64,000 nt of DNA, taken from NCBI GenBank assembly GCA_937991535.1, contig CALKHN010000028.1, positions 186,001 through 250,000 of the forward strand, given 5' to 3'. The stretch comes from an uncultured Sphingobacteriales bacterium (GTDB lineage Bacteria; Bacteroidota; Bacteroidia; Chitinophagales; Chitinophagaceae). The notes under the pieces were generated by a model. The model was not told the DNA's origin, ran no database searches, and saw nothing but the letters and a program-made list of their open reading frames with translations. A program made the translations under genes and the position numbers. Shown one piece after another: positions 1 to 10,046 of the stretch (position 1 is its first letter; each line of letters starts with the position of its first letter).

Positions 1-3000
1 TACCCACCGATCCTGCGCGGCTACCAAAGAACATAAAGTTATACTTCATTGAAATATTTAATCCACTAATCATAAGCCTGGCTGCCTGCCCATATTCTAC
101 GTAAAAATAGCAGCGCAACACATTATCTGAAAAGACCCCTGAATTATTTCCGGTATTTACCCCATTTTGATTAAATCCGGCAAAGTTATCAACTACTGTC
201 ATGCTTATTCCTGACGGTTGATTACTGCTGTTAAGAAGATTACTTAGCGTAAATCCGGGAGTCACTAACTCGTTGGTGTTATTCCATGGGGCTGGTTCCG
301 GAGGATTAGTTGATGTTCCATCATTAAAGTTAATATTAACCTCATATCTTATTGTAGAAGCACTAATGTAATCACTAAACTCTGAATATTCAGTGCCGGC
401 AACAGCTCTTACCTTGTAATAATAAAACGTGCCTTCTGTTAATCCACCATCGGTATATGTTAATACATCACCCGGAGTATCCGACAATTTTACATACGTA
501 CCATTTGGAGCATCTGAACGCCAAACCTCAAAAGCGGTAACATTGGTTGCGTTACTTTTCCACGAGAGACTTATGGAAGTCTTTGTGCTTTTGCTCATGT
601 TAAGATTAAAAGGAGGAAGGAACACCGTATTATCATATTCCTGGATCACCATAGCATTTATAACAGCATACCTGCTATCATCGGCTTTAATAACCACATC
701 AATAACACCCTGATTAGGAGCTAAGGTGTTGAGCTGTACAGTTTCGGTACTGTTACCGGTTGCGTTTAATGAAACAGTTTGACCGTTTGCTGTAAAGTAA
801 GTTACCTGCGGAGCGGCATACGACCTGCTGCCAAAAAAGATCAAATTATATCTTTTAGCATTATTCAATCCTGAAATCCTGATTGTTTTTTGGGGGGATT
901 TAGCCTGGGTGTAAAAATAATAACCGCTCATTATTATACTATCCGGAAAGACCCCTGAATTATTACCGGTAACTGTTCCCCCATAATGCTGCGGCCAGCT
1001 TTCAAGTAACTGAACACTCATTGTAGTAACCCCACCGGTTTCATCTTTTAAGTTGGAGATTGTAGTATTTGCACTCACTGGAACCGTTCCCACCTGTGCT
1101 GCATTAAAACTATTCCATGGTTTGAAGCTAACCGGGTAATCCTTATTGTTAAAGTTTAAAAATACAGAAGTGATATACTTATCCGTAACAACGATCTTCA
1201 TTGTTTTAACGGCAGTTGCTCCGTACTGATCACTTGCTTTAACAGATATATCATAGGTGCCAATATGTGAGCCGGTTGGAGAAAGATGAATGCTACCTTG
1301 GCCGTTACCGTTATCCGTAAATGTAACGAACGGAGGCAGACTTGCGACTGTAAGCGTTATTATATCTCCGGGATCATCTGTAGCTACGATACCCACATCG
1401 TTTGTACTGCTGCTTTTAATGTAAATATCGTTAGCACTAATTAACGGAGCCCTGTTGGGTATTATGATTTTAATAATCTCCGAATTGTTTCCGCCATTAA
1501 GGTTTATAGCCCGAACAACATAAAAGTATGTACTATTACCTGCTGCGGTATAATCGTGATATGTGGTTGAATCCTTATTCGTAGCTCCCGGATTTAATAT
1601 GGTATAATACCCCGTTAGCGATGTTGAACGGAAAATTTCAAATCCAGTAGCATTATACGCCATATTGGTCCACGAAACCTTAACAGCATTACTGTTAACA
1701 AACTGAGCAGTTACATTAGCTGGTTTAATAGGTGCGGTTCCATCATTGGGATTGGTTACATCCGCATGTACTATGGTAACTTTAAAGGTAGCCGTATCCT
1801 TACCATTCCTACCGTCGGTAACAGTTGCCTTTATGGCATAAACACCAGCATCTCCATATTTTGGCGTAATAGTGATAGAAGCATTGCGGTTTGCAGTTGA
1901 AGCAGTTGCAAAGCCGGGCAGGCCTGCAAATGTCCAGCTCAGATAATCACCGGCATCCTGGTCAGTAGCAGAGAGGTTTACCTGGGTTGTCTGCATTTCA
2001 TTAACTGATATATTGGATATGCTGTTGAGAACCGGAACATAATTCCCGTTAACTGTAACATTGAATTTGGCCGTATTAGCATCATTCTGAGGGTTTGTAG
2101 CCGTTACAATAATATTATTATAAACGCGCTGGTCACTCTCTAAAGGTGTAAACGTGATAGTTCCCTTACCATTTCCTGTTTGCTGGAATTGGGCAAAAGC
2201 AGGGAGATTGCTTACTTGTAGCGTAATATTAATTGGGGAACTTGCTATCGCTTCTATGGGCAATACTACCGTACTGTTAAATCGCATGTATACATTTTCT
2301 ATTGGTAGTATATAAGGAACAACACCACGTGTTCTGGCGCTTGCTTCATTACTATAATCCGAATTGCCACCTTCCCCAACTGCCCTTACTTTATAATAAA
2401 AAAGAGAACCCGGATATAAAGCCGTGTCGTTATAAGATGTTGTGTTAGGAGATAATGTTGTTAATAATACATAATCTGTATTGCCGTTATAGGAACGATA
2501 TAATTCAACACCTGTCGCATTTGCTGCATTATTTACCCATCCTGTTTTAATGATAGAACTGCTGGCCGCAACAGCTACTAAACTACCCGGGGCTACAGGT
2601 GCGGGTGGAGCAGCGAAGGTAGTTGCATTTGCGAGCATATCACCCAAAACATTACCCGGGATAATTTGTTTATTAATGCCCGGGCCCTGGTAACTTACGA
2701 TTAACGCCTCACCGCCGGTTGCTTCAAAAAAAGTAACCCTTATTGGGTAGACGCCTGCATTCAACTGAACGGAACCGTTCTGCTCACCACTAGCACTATG
2801 CAGCCCGTCATTATTTACCACCGGATTGTTATTGATGTATAACCTCGATCCGTCATCAGACTTTAGATAGAAGGTGTAACTTCCTGTAGTAGGTATTGTA
2901 ATAAATCCATTAAAATCTAATGCAAAATTGTCTGCTCTTAATTGCATCCCCAATCCAAATGTATTTACCCTGCCTGTCTTAACCGGGGTCATTGTACTGA

Positions 3001-5710
3001 AGTCAGGAACTACCGACATGCCTGTTCTCTCGTAATACGCATAATCCACGCCAGGTCCTACTTTATCAAAAGGAGATTCGCCATACTGATTTATTGCCCT
3101 CACCTTGTAATAATAAGTGGTAGCAGGTTCAACTAACGTATCTGCAAAACTGGTGGTATTGGCAGGCAATACGCCAACAGTGATAAAGCCATTCAGGGGA
3201 TCCGTAGACCGGTACAATTCAAAAGATTGTTCATTAGTGCTATTATCTGCCCATGTAAGATTAATTCTTTTAAAAGACACCGCTGTAGCTGCAAGGCCGG
3301 ATGGCTTTACAGGAGCATTTCCCGCAGGAGGAGCCGGAGGTTCAACAAAAACGGAATCGGGTATAGTAGCCATTGACCAACTGTTGGAGCCAGACTTTTG
3401 CCAGGATATACTCATATTTGCCCCACCGCCTTTCTGAAAGAAAGTAATAGCTATGGGGTAAACCCCTGCATTCAGTGATATTGACCCATCTTTGTTTTGC
3501 GAACCATGTAAACCGTCATTATTAACTAAAGCAGTAGCGGTGTAATCATAAGCTGAAAGATATAACTTACTGCCATCATCCGAATTGGTTCTGAAAGTGT
3601 AATTTCCATTGGAAGAAATACGAATATACCCCTCCCACAAGAAAGCGTAATTCTGCGCCTGGCTGGCGTTCGAAAGCGTTACGTTAGGTACTATACCCGT
3701 TGAAATAGGTGTAAGCAAATTAAAGTCTGGCAAATTATCCCAGGTACCCGTATAATGTTTAAAAGTTAAACCTTTCGTCAGGGGCTGTGCAGTTACCTGG
3801 TTGCTGGGCGCAGATTTGTTACCGGCAATATCAACTGCTTTAATGGTAAAGTTATATGACTTACCAAAATCCAAACCATATACCGTATACTCCGTCTCCG
3901 TTGTAACATACGATTTAATACCGTTGACATAAACCTCATAATGATTCATACCCACATCATCTGTTGATTCACTCCAGGCAAGTGATATATAACTCCTGGT
4001 TGAACCTGTTACATGCAAATTACCCGGGGCCGTTGGAGGATTGGAATCCTTTTGCGTGGTAGCGGAAGCTTCGTTTGAAACGGGGGCAGCAGCCGAATTA
4101 TTGATAGCCCTGACAATATAAAAATATTTAACTCCCGGAATTAAGCCTTCTCTTATAAAAGAATATACATTCCCATCCACCAGGCTTATAAATTGATAAG
4201 GGCCTCCTGGCTGGGTTGCCTGGTATATCTCAAAATGGGTTTGAGGATACACCGGGTTAGGGTTGCTGCTCCAATTCAGTTTCAAAGAAGTATAGGAAAG
4301 CGGTATAGCGATAAGCCCCGTTGCCGCATCCGGTTTACCGGAACCATCAGCATTTATAACCTTAAAGGGATCTGTAAATGCGCCTGTACAACCAAATTGT
4401 TCAGTAACCTGCACTTTATAATCACCTACAGTAGCTCCATTGAGTATGCTAGTTGTACTAAGGGTTGTTGTACTTCCTACTTTTTCCCATTTGTAAGCAG
4501 CATACCCTGATGGCACTTCAAGACTTACGGTTGTTTTTCCATCAGGGGCAGGCAATACCCTACTTGCCAGTCCGCTCACTTTTATAGTTGGTGGTATCGT
4601 AGTTGTCTTATATTTTATTTCAACCGGTATGGGTGACCATTCCGACCAGGTTGTTCCTTTGAGGATACGGCAGGAATAAACACCAATATCTGTTACGGTA
4701 AGCGTATTAGAGGAGGTTCCCAACCCCGTAAGTAATACATCATTTTTGCGCCACTGGTATTCATTGAACCCGGCAGCTACACCAATAGTGGTATTAATAG
4801 AACCGGGCCCTGTATTACAGAACTCCGTTCTGCCATATAAAGGCCAGGGATTCGCTTTGTTTGCACGACTTAAAAAGGGGAAATAATCCGGTTCGTTCCA
4901 GGCGGCATACCAGGCGCCATGCCCTAAATTAGGGTACTCCGTATATGTGAAATTTCCTCCTGCATTATCTGCAACCGATTTAAGATATTGAGCAGAAGCC
5001 GGCGTAGGATTTTGATCCAGGGCTCCCTGGAATAACCATATTGGTGTAAACTTATTATCAATTACGATATTACTGAAAGCAGAAGAAGCATTACTTATAG
5101 GTAAACAGGCAGCAACCAGCTTCGGATACGACTGAAAAAATTTCCAGGTAGCCAGCCCGCCTGCGGAAAGCCCGTCTACAGATATTCTAAAAGGGTCAAT
5201 ATAAACCTGAGGTATAAGAAAATTTTCTATCAGTTCCATTACAAACTGCCTCGATTCAGAAAGCCAGGTTTCAGTCGAATTGGTTGATTGCGGATATAAG
5301 AGAAATCCATCGAACAAACCATTATCAACCGCATTTCTATGCAGCTCTCCACCATGATACAACTGGTATTCATTGTCATATTTATCTCCCCATTCACCCT
5401 TCCCATGGAAAAAAACAAATAAGGGATATTTTGTATTCCCCGAAGCATCATAATTCTTAGGCCATTTTAATCTAAACTGTACTCCCTTATATATATAGGC
5501 TTTAAATGAAGAAGTATTCCAGTTAACCCGGTTCTTTTTTACCCATTTACCCGGCTGACCAAAGACAGGTTCAGTTGGAGGATTAGAAGGATTATAAACT
5601 ACTATGGGATCATTAGGGTCAAAAACAGACTGTCCCTGGGTTAATACAACCGCCCCAATCATAAAAAATGAAAGACAACCCCAAACTAATTTGCGTACGA
5701 ATTGGTTCAT
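1..5710 (-). CDS. Giant secreted esterase-like modular protein (FN3/PA14/cadherin-like), truncated at window edge
   Basis: The reading frame starts at ATG 5710 and stays open for about 1,903 codons to the left edge, so the C-terminus is missing. A signal peptide (to about residue 27) is followed by an alpha/beta-hydrolase of the PHB-depolymerase/prolyl-oligopeptidase type. The nucleophile motif GLSAGG places Ser182; Asp232 (ALDQNP) and His264 (LGHGAW) complete a plausible triad. Then come Ig-like and FN3 modules (about 300-640), PA14 (about 647-775), FN3, a second PA14 (about 887-1020), FN3, cadherin/Ig-like modules (about 1120-1515), and two copies of an unnamed beta domain (about 1512-1690 and 1789 onward) separated by another FN3. 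It is probably a surface or secreted carbohydrate-ester hydrolase. A T9SS C-terminal signal is expected beyond the edge but not seen. Substrate unknown. Confidence 0.85.
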   Translation of the reverse strand, partial: MNQFVRKLVWGCLSFFMIGAVVLTQGQSVFDPNDPIVVYNPSNPPTEPVFGQPGKWVKKNRVNWNTSSFKAYIYKGVQFRLKWPKNYDASGNTKYPLFVFFHGKGEWGDKYDNEYQLYHGGELHRNAVDNGLFDGFLLYPQSTNSTETWLSESRQFVMELIENFLIPQVYIDPFRISVDGLSAGGLATWKFFQSYPKLVAACLPISNASSAFSNIVIDNKFTPIWLFQGALDQNPTPASAQYLKSVADNAGGNFTYTEYPNLGHGAWYAAWNEPDYFPFLSRANKANPWPLYGRTEFCNTGPGSINTTIGVAAGFNEYQWRKNDVLLTGLGTSSNTLTVTDIGVYSCRILKGTTWSEWSPIPVEIKYKTTTIPPTIKVSGLASRVLPAPDGKTTVSLEVPSGYAAYKWEKVGSTTTLSTTSILNGATVGDYKVQVTEQFGCTGAFTDPFKVINADGSGKPDAATGLIAIPLSYTSLKLNWSSNPNPVYPQTHFEIYQATQPGGPYQFISLVDGNVYSFIREGLIPGVKYFYIVRAINNSAAAPVSNEASATTQKDSNPPTAPGNLHVTGSTRSYISLAWSESTDDVGMNHYEVYVNGIKSYVTTETEYTVYGLDFGKSYNFTIKAVDIAGNKSAPSNQVTAQPLTKGLTFKHYTGTWDNLPDFNLLTPISTGIVPNVTLSNASQAQNYAFLWEGYIRISSNGNYTFRTNSDDGSKLYLSAYDYTATALVNNDGLHGSQNKDGSISLNAGVYPIAITFFQKGGGANMSISWQKSGSNSWSMATIPDSVFVEPPAPPAGNAPVKPSGLAATAVSFKRINLTWADNSTNEQSFELYRSTDPLNGFITVGVLPANTTSFADTLVEPATTYYYKVRAINQYGESPFDKVGPGVDYAYYERTGMSVVPDFSTMTPVKTGRVNTFGLGMQLRADNFALDFNGFITIPTTGSYTFYLKSDDGSRLYINNNPVVNNDGLHSASGEQNGSVQLNAGVYPIRVTFFEATGGEALIVSYQGPGINKQIIPGNVLGDMLANATTFAAPPAPVAPGSLVAVAASSSIIKTGWVNNAANATGVELYRSYNGNTDYVLLTTLSPNTTSYNDTALYPGSLFYYKVRAVGEGGNSDYSNEASARTRGVVPYILPIENVYMRFNSTVVLPIEAIASSPINITLQVSNLPAFAQFQQTGNGKGTITFTPLESDQRVYNNIIVTATNPQNDANTAKFNVTVNGNYVPVLNSISNISVNEMQTTQVNLSATDQDAGDYLSWTFAGLPGFATASTANRNASITITPKYGDAGVYAIKATVTDGRNGKDTATFKVTIVHADVTNPNDGTAPIKPANVTAQFVNSNAVKVSWTNMAYNATGFEIFRSTSLTGYYTILNPGATNKDSTTYHDYTAAGNSTYFYVVRAINLNGGNNSEIIKIIIPNRAPLISANDIYIKSSSTNDVGIVATDDPGDIITLTVASLPPFVTFTDNGNGQGSIHLSPTGSHIGTYDISVKASDQYGATAVKTMKIVVTDKYITSVFLNFNNKDYPVSFKPWNSFNAAQVGTVPVSANTTISNLKDETGGVTTMSVQLLESWPQHYGGTVTGNNSGVFPDSIIMSGYYFYTQAKSPQKTIRISGLNNAKRYNLIFFGSRSYAAPQVTYFTANGQTVSLNATGNSTETVQLNTLAPNQGVIDVVIKADDSRYAVINAMVIQEYDNTVFLPPFNLNMSKSTKTSISLSWKSNATNVTAFEVWRSDAPNGTYVKLSDTPGDVLTYTDGGLTEGTFYYYKVRAVAGTEYSEFSDYISASTIRYEVNINFNDGTSTNPPEPAPWNNTNELVTPGFTLSNLLNSSNQPSGISMTVVDNFAGFNQNGVNTGNNSGVFSDNVLRCYFYVEYGQAARLMISGLNISMKYNFMFFGSRAGSVG

Positions 5711-6216
5711 ATTATTTTTTTGTAACTGTTAGAGGTTCCAGGGAGGAGATTGGGTATTGAAGAAACTTACTGGTGCTTAAGATAAAACAACACCCTTGAG
5801 CTTCTTTAAACATTATACGAAAAAAAACGGAAATAGGTTTGACAGAAGACAATTGGAAAGAAAATTGACGTTAAAGTGCAGACTTGAAACATCAATAGGG
5901 ATTGCAAGGTATAAAAGTATTTTTGATTATACAATACATCTGCATCAGAATTTAATTTTAATTAATCATTAATTGGTAATCAGCCTGTTAAAACACCTTT
6001 CCTTTATCTTATGATAAAAAATGAAGGGTTCTCTGCCATTGTTTTTATAACTCCTTCACGTACTGTCATTGCTGTTTATTTTAATATTCTTATCAAAACA
6101 AATACCGGTAGTTTTGTTATCGTTATTTAGTAGCTCTTTTTGATAAATACACCAGTGCAACGTTTCTTTACATTTATTAATCATCCTCTATTAAAAAACA
6201 TCATTATTTTTCAATA
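5711..6216. other. AT-rich divergent intergenic region
   Basis: This 506-bp gap separates two divergently transcribed secreted-protein genes and should hold both promoters. I see no gene in it. Two features stand out: a possible -7 box TAGTTTTG at 6109-6116 facing right, and a 15-bp perfect palindrome (7-bp arms around a central C) at 5960-5974 that could be a regulator site. Confidence 0.5.
6109..6116 (+). promoter_or_regulatory. Possible -7 promoter box for the type B cargo gene
   Basis: TAGTTTTG fits the Bacteroidota -7 consensus TAnnTTTG. It lies about 100 bp before the start at 6217, so the leader would be long, and I see no convincing -33 TTTG at the right distance. Confidence 0.3.
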
Positions 6217-8235
6217 ATGCGTTGGAAAACTATTTCCTTAATTTTTATTTCTTCTCTGATCCTCCCAGCCATTTACGGTCAAATCTGTACCAATTTGGGA
6301 CAAACTCCAGGTACCGCATTTCCTGTATGCGGCACCTCAACCTTCACGCAGCAAACTGTTCCCGCCTGCGGCGGACGGTCCATCCCTGTTCCAGGTTGCG
6401 AAAATGACAATGCCGCTTATGGAGACCTCAATCCCTTCTGGTATAAGTTTACATGTTTTACTTCAGGCACCCTCGGTCTTACGATCACACCTCTTACCGC
6501 ATCGGATGATTACGACTGGCAATTGTTTGATATCACCGGCCGTGATGCCGCCGATGTATATACGGACCGCAGTTTATATGTTGCCAGCAATTGGTCGGCG
6601 CACCCGGGCGCAACAGGCACCGCAAGCAGTGCCGGTTCATTCACAAACTGTGCCGGATTCGACTATCCCAACACCAGTAAAATGCCAGTACTCATCGAAG
6701 GGCACCAGTACCTGTTGCTGGTAAGTCATTATACGATAACCAATCAAAGCGGGTATAAACTTGTTTTCGCGGGCGGATCGGCCAACATTACAGATCCAAA
6801 AGTTCCGCATCTCCTGGATGTGAGCGCTTACTGCGATGGAACAAATATTTTAGTGAAGCTGAATAAAAAAATGAGGTGCAATACGCTTGCGGCCGATGGA
6901 AGCGATTTCTCTGTTTCATATGGAGGCGCCACCATAACCGGAGCGGTTGCAACGGCCTGTCTTACCGGTTTTGATATGGATTCTGTTGCCATTACACTCA
7001 ACAATCCATTGCCCCCCGGCGATTATTCACTCATTATAAAAAAAGGTTCAGACAACAATACCCTGCTGGACAATTGTGACCGGGGAATTGAAGAAGGAGA
7101 AAGCATTTCGTTTAATGTTTTGCCTGTTCAACCAACGCCAATGGATAGTCTGACCACACCTGGCTGCGCGCCAATTCTTTTACAACTGGCCTTTAAAAAA
7201 CCGATACGTTGCAATTCCGTAGCTTCCGATGGAAGCGACTTCATTATAACTGGATCACCGGCCATTGTCATCGCCTCCGCCTCCGGCGAATGCAACGACA
7301 ATGGCATGAGCAGTGTAATTCATGTAAAACTTGCCGCTCCTGCCTTACGCAACGGCTCCTACAGCATTTCATTAAAAAACGGAAACGATGGCAACACCAT
7401 TATTGACGAATGCGGAGAAGAAACGCCGGAAGGCGCGTCCCTGCATTTTATCATCAAAGACACGATATCGGCCGTCTTCGACTATGCTATAGCATATGGC
7501 TGTAAAGCTGATACAATACTATTTTCACACAATGGCGCAAATCAGGCAAATGCATGGAACTGGACATTTGGAGACCACTCTTCCGGAACCGGGCAACATA
7601 TTCAAAAAATATATACGACTTTTGAACACCAAACCGCTACACTAGTAGCATCGAACGGCGTTTGTTATGATACCGCTTCAGTCAATATCGTCCTTGACAA
7701 TGCACTAAGAGCAGATTTTGAGGCTCCAGAATTTATATGTCCCAGGGATTCAGTAGTATACAAAGATGCAAGTACCGGTAATATCCTGCACTGGAACTGG
7801 AGTTTGGGCAATGGCACGAACAGCGTACTCAAAATGCCCCCTGCACAGTTGTATCCTGCACCACTCACAGACCAGGAATACAATATCCGGCTTGTTGTGA
7901 CCAATACCCATGGCTGCAAGGATACCGCATTTAAAAAAGTTAAACTGGTTAGCAGTTGTTATATTGATATACCCTCCGCATTCACTCCTAATGGCGACAA
8001 CCTCAATGATTATCTCTATCCACTAAATGCTTATAAAGCCGGTAACCTAGTTTTCAGGGTATACAACCTGTACGGCCAACAAGTATTTGAAACAAAAGAC
8101 AGGTTAAACAAATGGGACGGGACAATCAACGGGAAAATGCAGGGCAGCGGCACTTATGTATGGACTTTACAATACACACATACAGATACCGGCCGGGTAT
8201 TTCATTTAAAAGGCACTACTACACTAATAAGATAA
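6217..8235 (+). CDS. Secreted protein with gliding-motility-type (T9SS type B) C-terminal domain
   Basis: A 672-aa secreted protein. The signal peptide ends near residue 21 (AIYGQ). An N-terminal Cys-containing beta domain (about 22-185) precedes two tandem copies of a roughly 110-residue module (about 190-300 and 305-415), which share the pattern 'KK.RCN..A.DGSDF ... DGNT..D.C...PEG'. Two PKD-like modules follow (about 420-580; WNWTFGD and WNWSLGNG). The C-terminus (SAFTPNGDNLND, YNLYGQQVFE, WDGTING, GTYVWTL) is the CHU/gliding-motility C-terminal domain that marks type B T9SS cargo. The protein is therefore probably exported by the T9SS, whose translocon gene sprA is also in this window. 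No catalytic domain is recognisable; an adhesin-like role is inference. Confidence 0.85.
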   Translation: MRWKTISLIFISSLILPAIYGQICTNLGQTPGTAFPVCGTSTFTQQTVPACGGRSIPVPGCENDNAAYGDLNPFWYKFTCFTSGTLGLTITPLTASDDYDWQLFDITGRDAADVYTDRSLYVASNWSAHPGATGTASSAGSFTNCAGFDYPNTSKMPVLIEGHQYLLLVSHYTITNQSGYKLVFAGGSANITDPKVPHLLDVSAYCDGTNILVKLNKKMRCNTLAADGSDFSVSYGGATITGAVATACLTGFDMDSVAITLNNPLPPGDYSLIIKKGSDNNTLLDNCDRGIEEGESISFNVLPVQPTPMDSLTTPGCAPILLQLAFKKPIRCNSVASDGSDFIITGSPAIVIASASGECNDNGMSSVIHVKLAAPALRNGSYSISLKNGNDGNTIIDECGEETPEGASLHFIIKDTISAVFDYAIAYGCKADTILFSHNGANQANAWNWTFGDHSSGTGQHIQKIYTTFEHQTATLVASNGVCYDTASVNIVLDNALRADFEAPEFICPRDSVVYKDASTGNILHWNWSLGNGTNSVLKMPPAQLYPAPLTDQEYNIRLVVTNTHGCKDTAFKKVKLVSSCYIDIPSAFTPNGDNLNDYLYPLNAYKAGNLVFRVYNLYGQQVFETKDRLNKWDGTINGKMQGSGTYVWTLQYTHTDTGRVFHLKGTTTLIR

Positions 8236-8393
8236 CGCTTAGCCTTTCGCGCTTTTACATTGATTTTTACTTTTATCATTCATATCTGGCATGGAATATG
8301 AATTATATGAAGCCGGCACAAAGAAAAACGGGCAAGTTGTACAACATTATGTATACGAAAATCGTTTAATCATTCATTTAAACTCCTGCCGGT

Positions 8394-8477
8394 ATGAAAA
8401 ATGCAGATAAATTCTTTTTCGCTCTTGTTGCCATAAGTTATTTTATACTTTATGGGGTTATGGCTATGCTGAGTTAA
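8394..8477 (+). CDS. Possible 27-aa single-span membrane microprotein
   Basis: ATG at 8394 to TAA at 8475-8477 encodes 27 residues: MKNADKFF, then a hydrophobic stretch (FALVAISYFILYGVMAML) that would form one membrane helix. It lies between two genes on the same strand. There is no clear Shine-Dalgarno, which is common in Bacteroidota. The charged N-terminus and clean helix favour a real small protein, but length alone allows chance. Confidence 0.3.
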   Translation: MKNADKFFFALVAISYFILYGVMAMLS

Positions 8478-8553
8478 TTTTCGCCTTCTTATCTTTACAT
8501 CGCTGCACGGCAGCAATGCGTGTATCTTTCCCAATTGTTATAAAGCCCTTTTT

Positions 8554-9030
8554 ATGAAAAATAACATGTTGCTCAGAAACCATATTTGGCTCCTCCTGCT
8601 CTTTTCTGCTTTTGCGTTTGCTTCCTGTAAAAAAGATAAAAATGAAGAACCGGTCCCGCCAACCAAAAAAGAACTGTTGTCTAATAAATGGAAGGTAGTT
8701 GATGTAAAAGATGCAAGCGGTACAAGCATTATTGGACTTCCTGTTCCGCAGATCGTGTGTTTGAAAGACAATATTTTTACGCTGAGAACGGATGACACCT
8801 ATACCATTGACGAAGGAGCAACTGCCTGCGATCCGTCTACTGCCGGTTCCGGAATCTGGAGCCTTACCAATAACGATAGTAAAATTCAGTTTACACCAAC
8901 CACCGGCGACCCGTTAACATTTGATCTGATTGACATAAATACCACTACATTAAAGATAGCTTACGCAATTACAGGAACGGGGATACCGGGCGCCGACGGC
9001 ACCTATACCATTATCCTGGGAAAGGCTTAA
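8554..9030 (+). CDS. Lipocalin-like lipoprotein
   Basis: 158 aa. The lipoprotein signal ends in a lipobox (FAFASC, Cys25), followed by charged linker KKDKNEEPVPP. The body is typical of Bacteroidota lipocalin-like proteins: an early 'LLSNKWKVVDV' strand, a 'DDTYTIDEGATACDP' turn and 'GSGIWSLTNNDSKIQFT' strands ending in a beta-rich C-terminus. It is probably anchored in the outer membrane or periplasm; ligand unknown. TATCTTTA and TATCTTTC just upstream (8489-8530) resemble -7 boxes. A second lipocalin-like gene is cut at the right end of the window. Confidence 0.75.
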   Translation: MKNNMLLRNHIWLLLLFSAFAFASCKKDKNEEPVPPTKKELLSNKWKVVDVKDASGTSIIGLPVPQIVCLKDNIFTLRTDDTYTIDEGATACDPSTAGSGIWSLTNNDSKIQFTPTTGDPLTFDLIDINTTTLKIAYAITGTGIPGADGTYTIILGKA

Positions 9031-9043
9031 ACCGGACGACCGC

Positions 9044-9664
9044 CTATAAAGCAGTTACCTCATATACCGGGCTGAATAAATATATTTTGCCCGTTTTTAT
9101 TTCTAAACACCGGATGCGTTTCCGCAACTGGTCGCCCCGCTTGAATATTCTGCCATCATCGGTTTGGAATGATCCGTTTACATCAATTTCTTCTACCAGT
9201 TTTTTCTGATCTTGTTTTTGGTCATATTTTCTAAGCACTCTTATTAAACCATCTTCGGCGCAACTGCCGGCTGCAGGGCTATGCATTGTAGCTTTTATTT
9301 CAATAGCTATATCACCCGGAAAAATATTGAGCAAAAGGAATTGATGCAAAATTTCTCCATATATCCGTTTCCACTCTTTACCATGAGCTGCAATCCGGTT
9401 CCCATATTTTTCAAAAGCTATGAGATGCGCCAGTTCATGCAATAGCGTAATTAGAAAGGCAAATGAATTGAGATTGCCGTTCACACTAATGCGGTGATTT
9501 TTACCATGTACAGCGAACCGGTAATCTCCCAGAACACTTCTCCGCTCTTTTGTAATGGTAAGATGTACTTTATAATGCTGCAGATATTGCATTACCGTAT
9601 GATAAGCGCCTTCGGGCAAATAGGAATTTAAAGTACCCAATGGGGCTTCTCTTTTTTTACGCAT
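9044..9664 (-). CDS. SprT-like domain zinc metalloprotein
   Basis: 206 aa. Residues 76-80 are HELAH, an HExxH zinc motif, and His94 in 'AAHGKEW' is the expected third ligand of SprT-like (SPRTN-type) domains. The C-terminal half (FKRGDQLRKRIRCLEIKTGKIYLFSPVYEV) looks like the small beta domain found after SprT in Bacteroidota. The SprT family includes DNA-protein-crosslink proteases in eukaryotes; the bacterial function is not settled. The start overlaps the end of the upstream membrane gene by 8 bp, implying translational coupling. It is convergent with the lipocalin gene. Confidence 0.8.
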   Translation of the reverse strand: MRKKREAPLGTLNSYLPEGAYHTVMQYLQHYKVHLTITKERRSVLGDYRFAVHGKNHRISVNGNLNSFAFLITLLHELAHLIAFEKYGNRIAAHGKEWKRIYGEILHQFLLLNIFPGDIAIEIKATMHSPAAGSCAEDGLIRVLRKYDQKQDQKKLVEEIDVNGSFQTDDGRIFKRGDQLRKRIRCLEIKTGKIYLFSPVYEVTAL

Positions 9665-10046
9665 TTTTTTGCTTACCAGCTTTGAGCAGCATGCTTATTT
9701 CAATAAAAGTATATACCATGTAAAACACCATGCAGGCAATTACCGATGCCCTGTTTACCTTCGTGGCTGTTTTTGCATATATCAAGGCAATTGTTGCCAC
9801 CAATACGAGCTTTACCAGGAAAGAAATATAGAAATAACGGACAATGAGTTGTGGCGAAGTGGATTTGGCAGCTTTTTGCTGAAGCAAAAAGGAAATAATG
9901 CTTAACCCGAATAAAAACACATTTCCCCATAACAATACCTGTATACTAAAACCATATCCTGCCAGTTCGTGTTCAAAAAACACAAATAACCCGTTGACGA
10001 GCAGAAAAAGTATAACGGACGGCAAAAAAGATTTCAATCTACGCAT
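9657..10046 (-). CDS. Small four-helix membrane protein, function unknown
   Basis: 129 aa with four predicted membrane helices (about 8-27, 35-55, 68-88 and 99-120) and a basic C-terminus. Size and helix count resemble AtpI-like or other small inner-membrane proteins, but no diagnostic motif is visible and no ATP synthase genes are nearby. It overlaps the downstream SprT-like gene by 8 bp, so the two are co-transcribed. Confidence 0.6.
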   Translation of the reverse strand: MRRLKSFLPSVILFLLVNGLFVFFEHELAGYGFSIQVLLWGNVFLFGLSIISFLLQQKAAKSTSPQLIVRYFYISFLVKLVLVATIALIYAKTATKVNRASVIACMVFYMVYTFIEISMLLKAGKQKNA

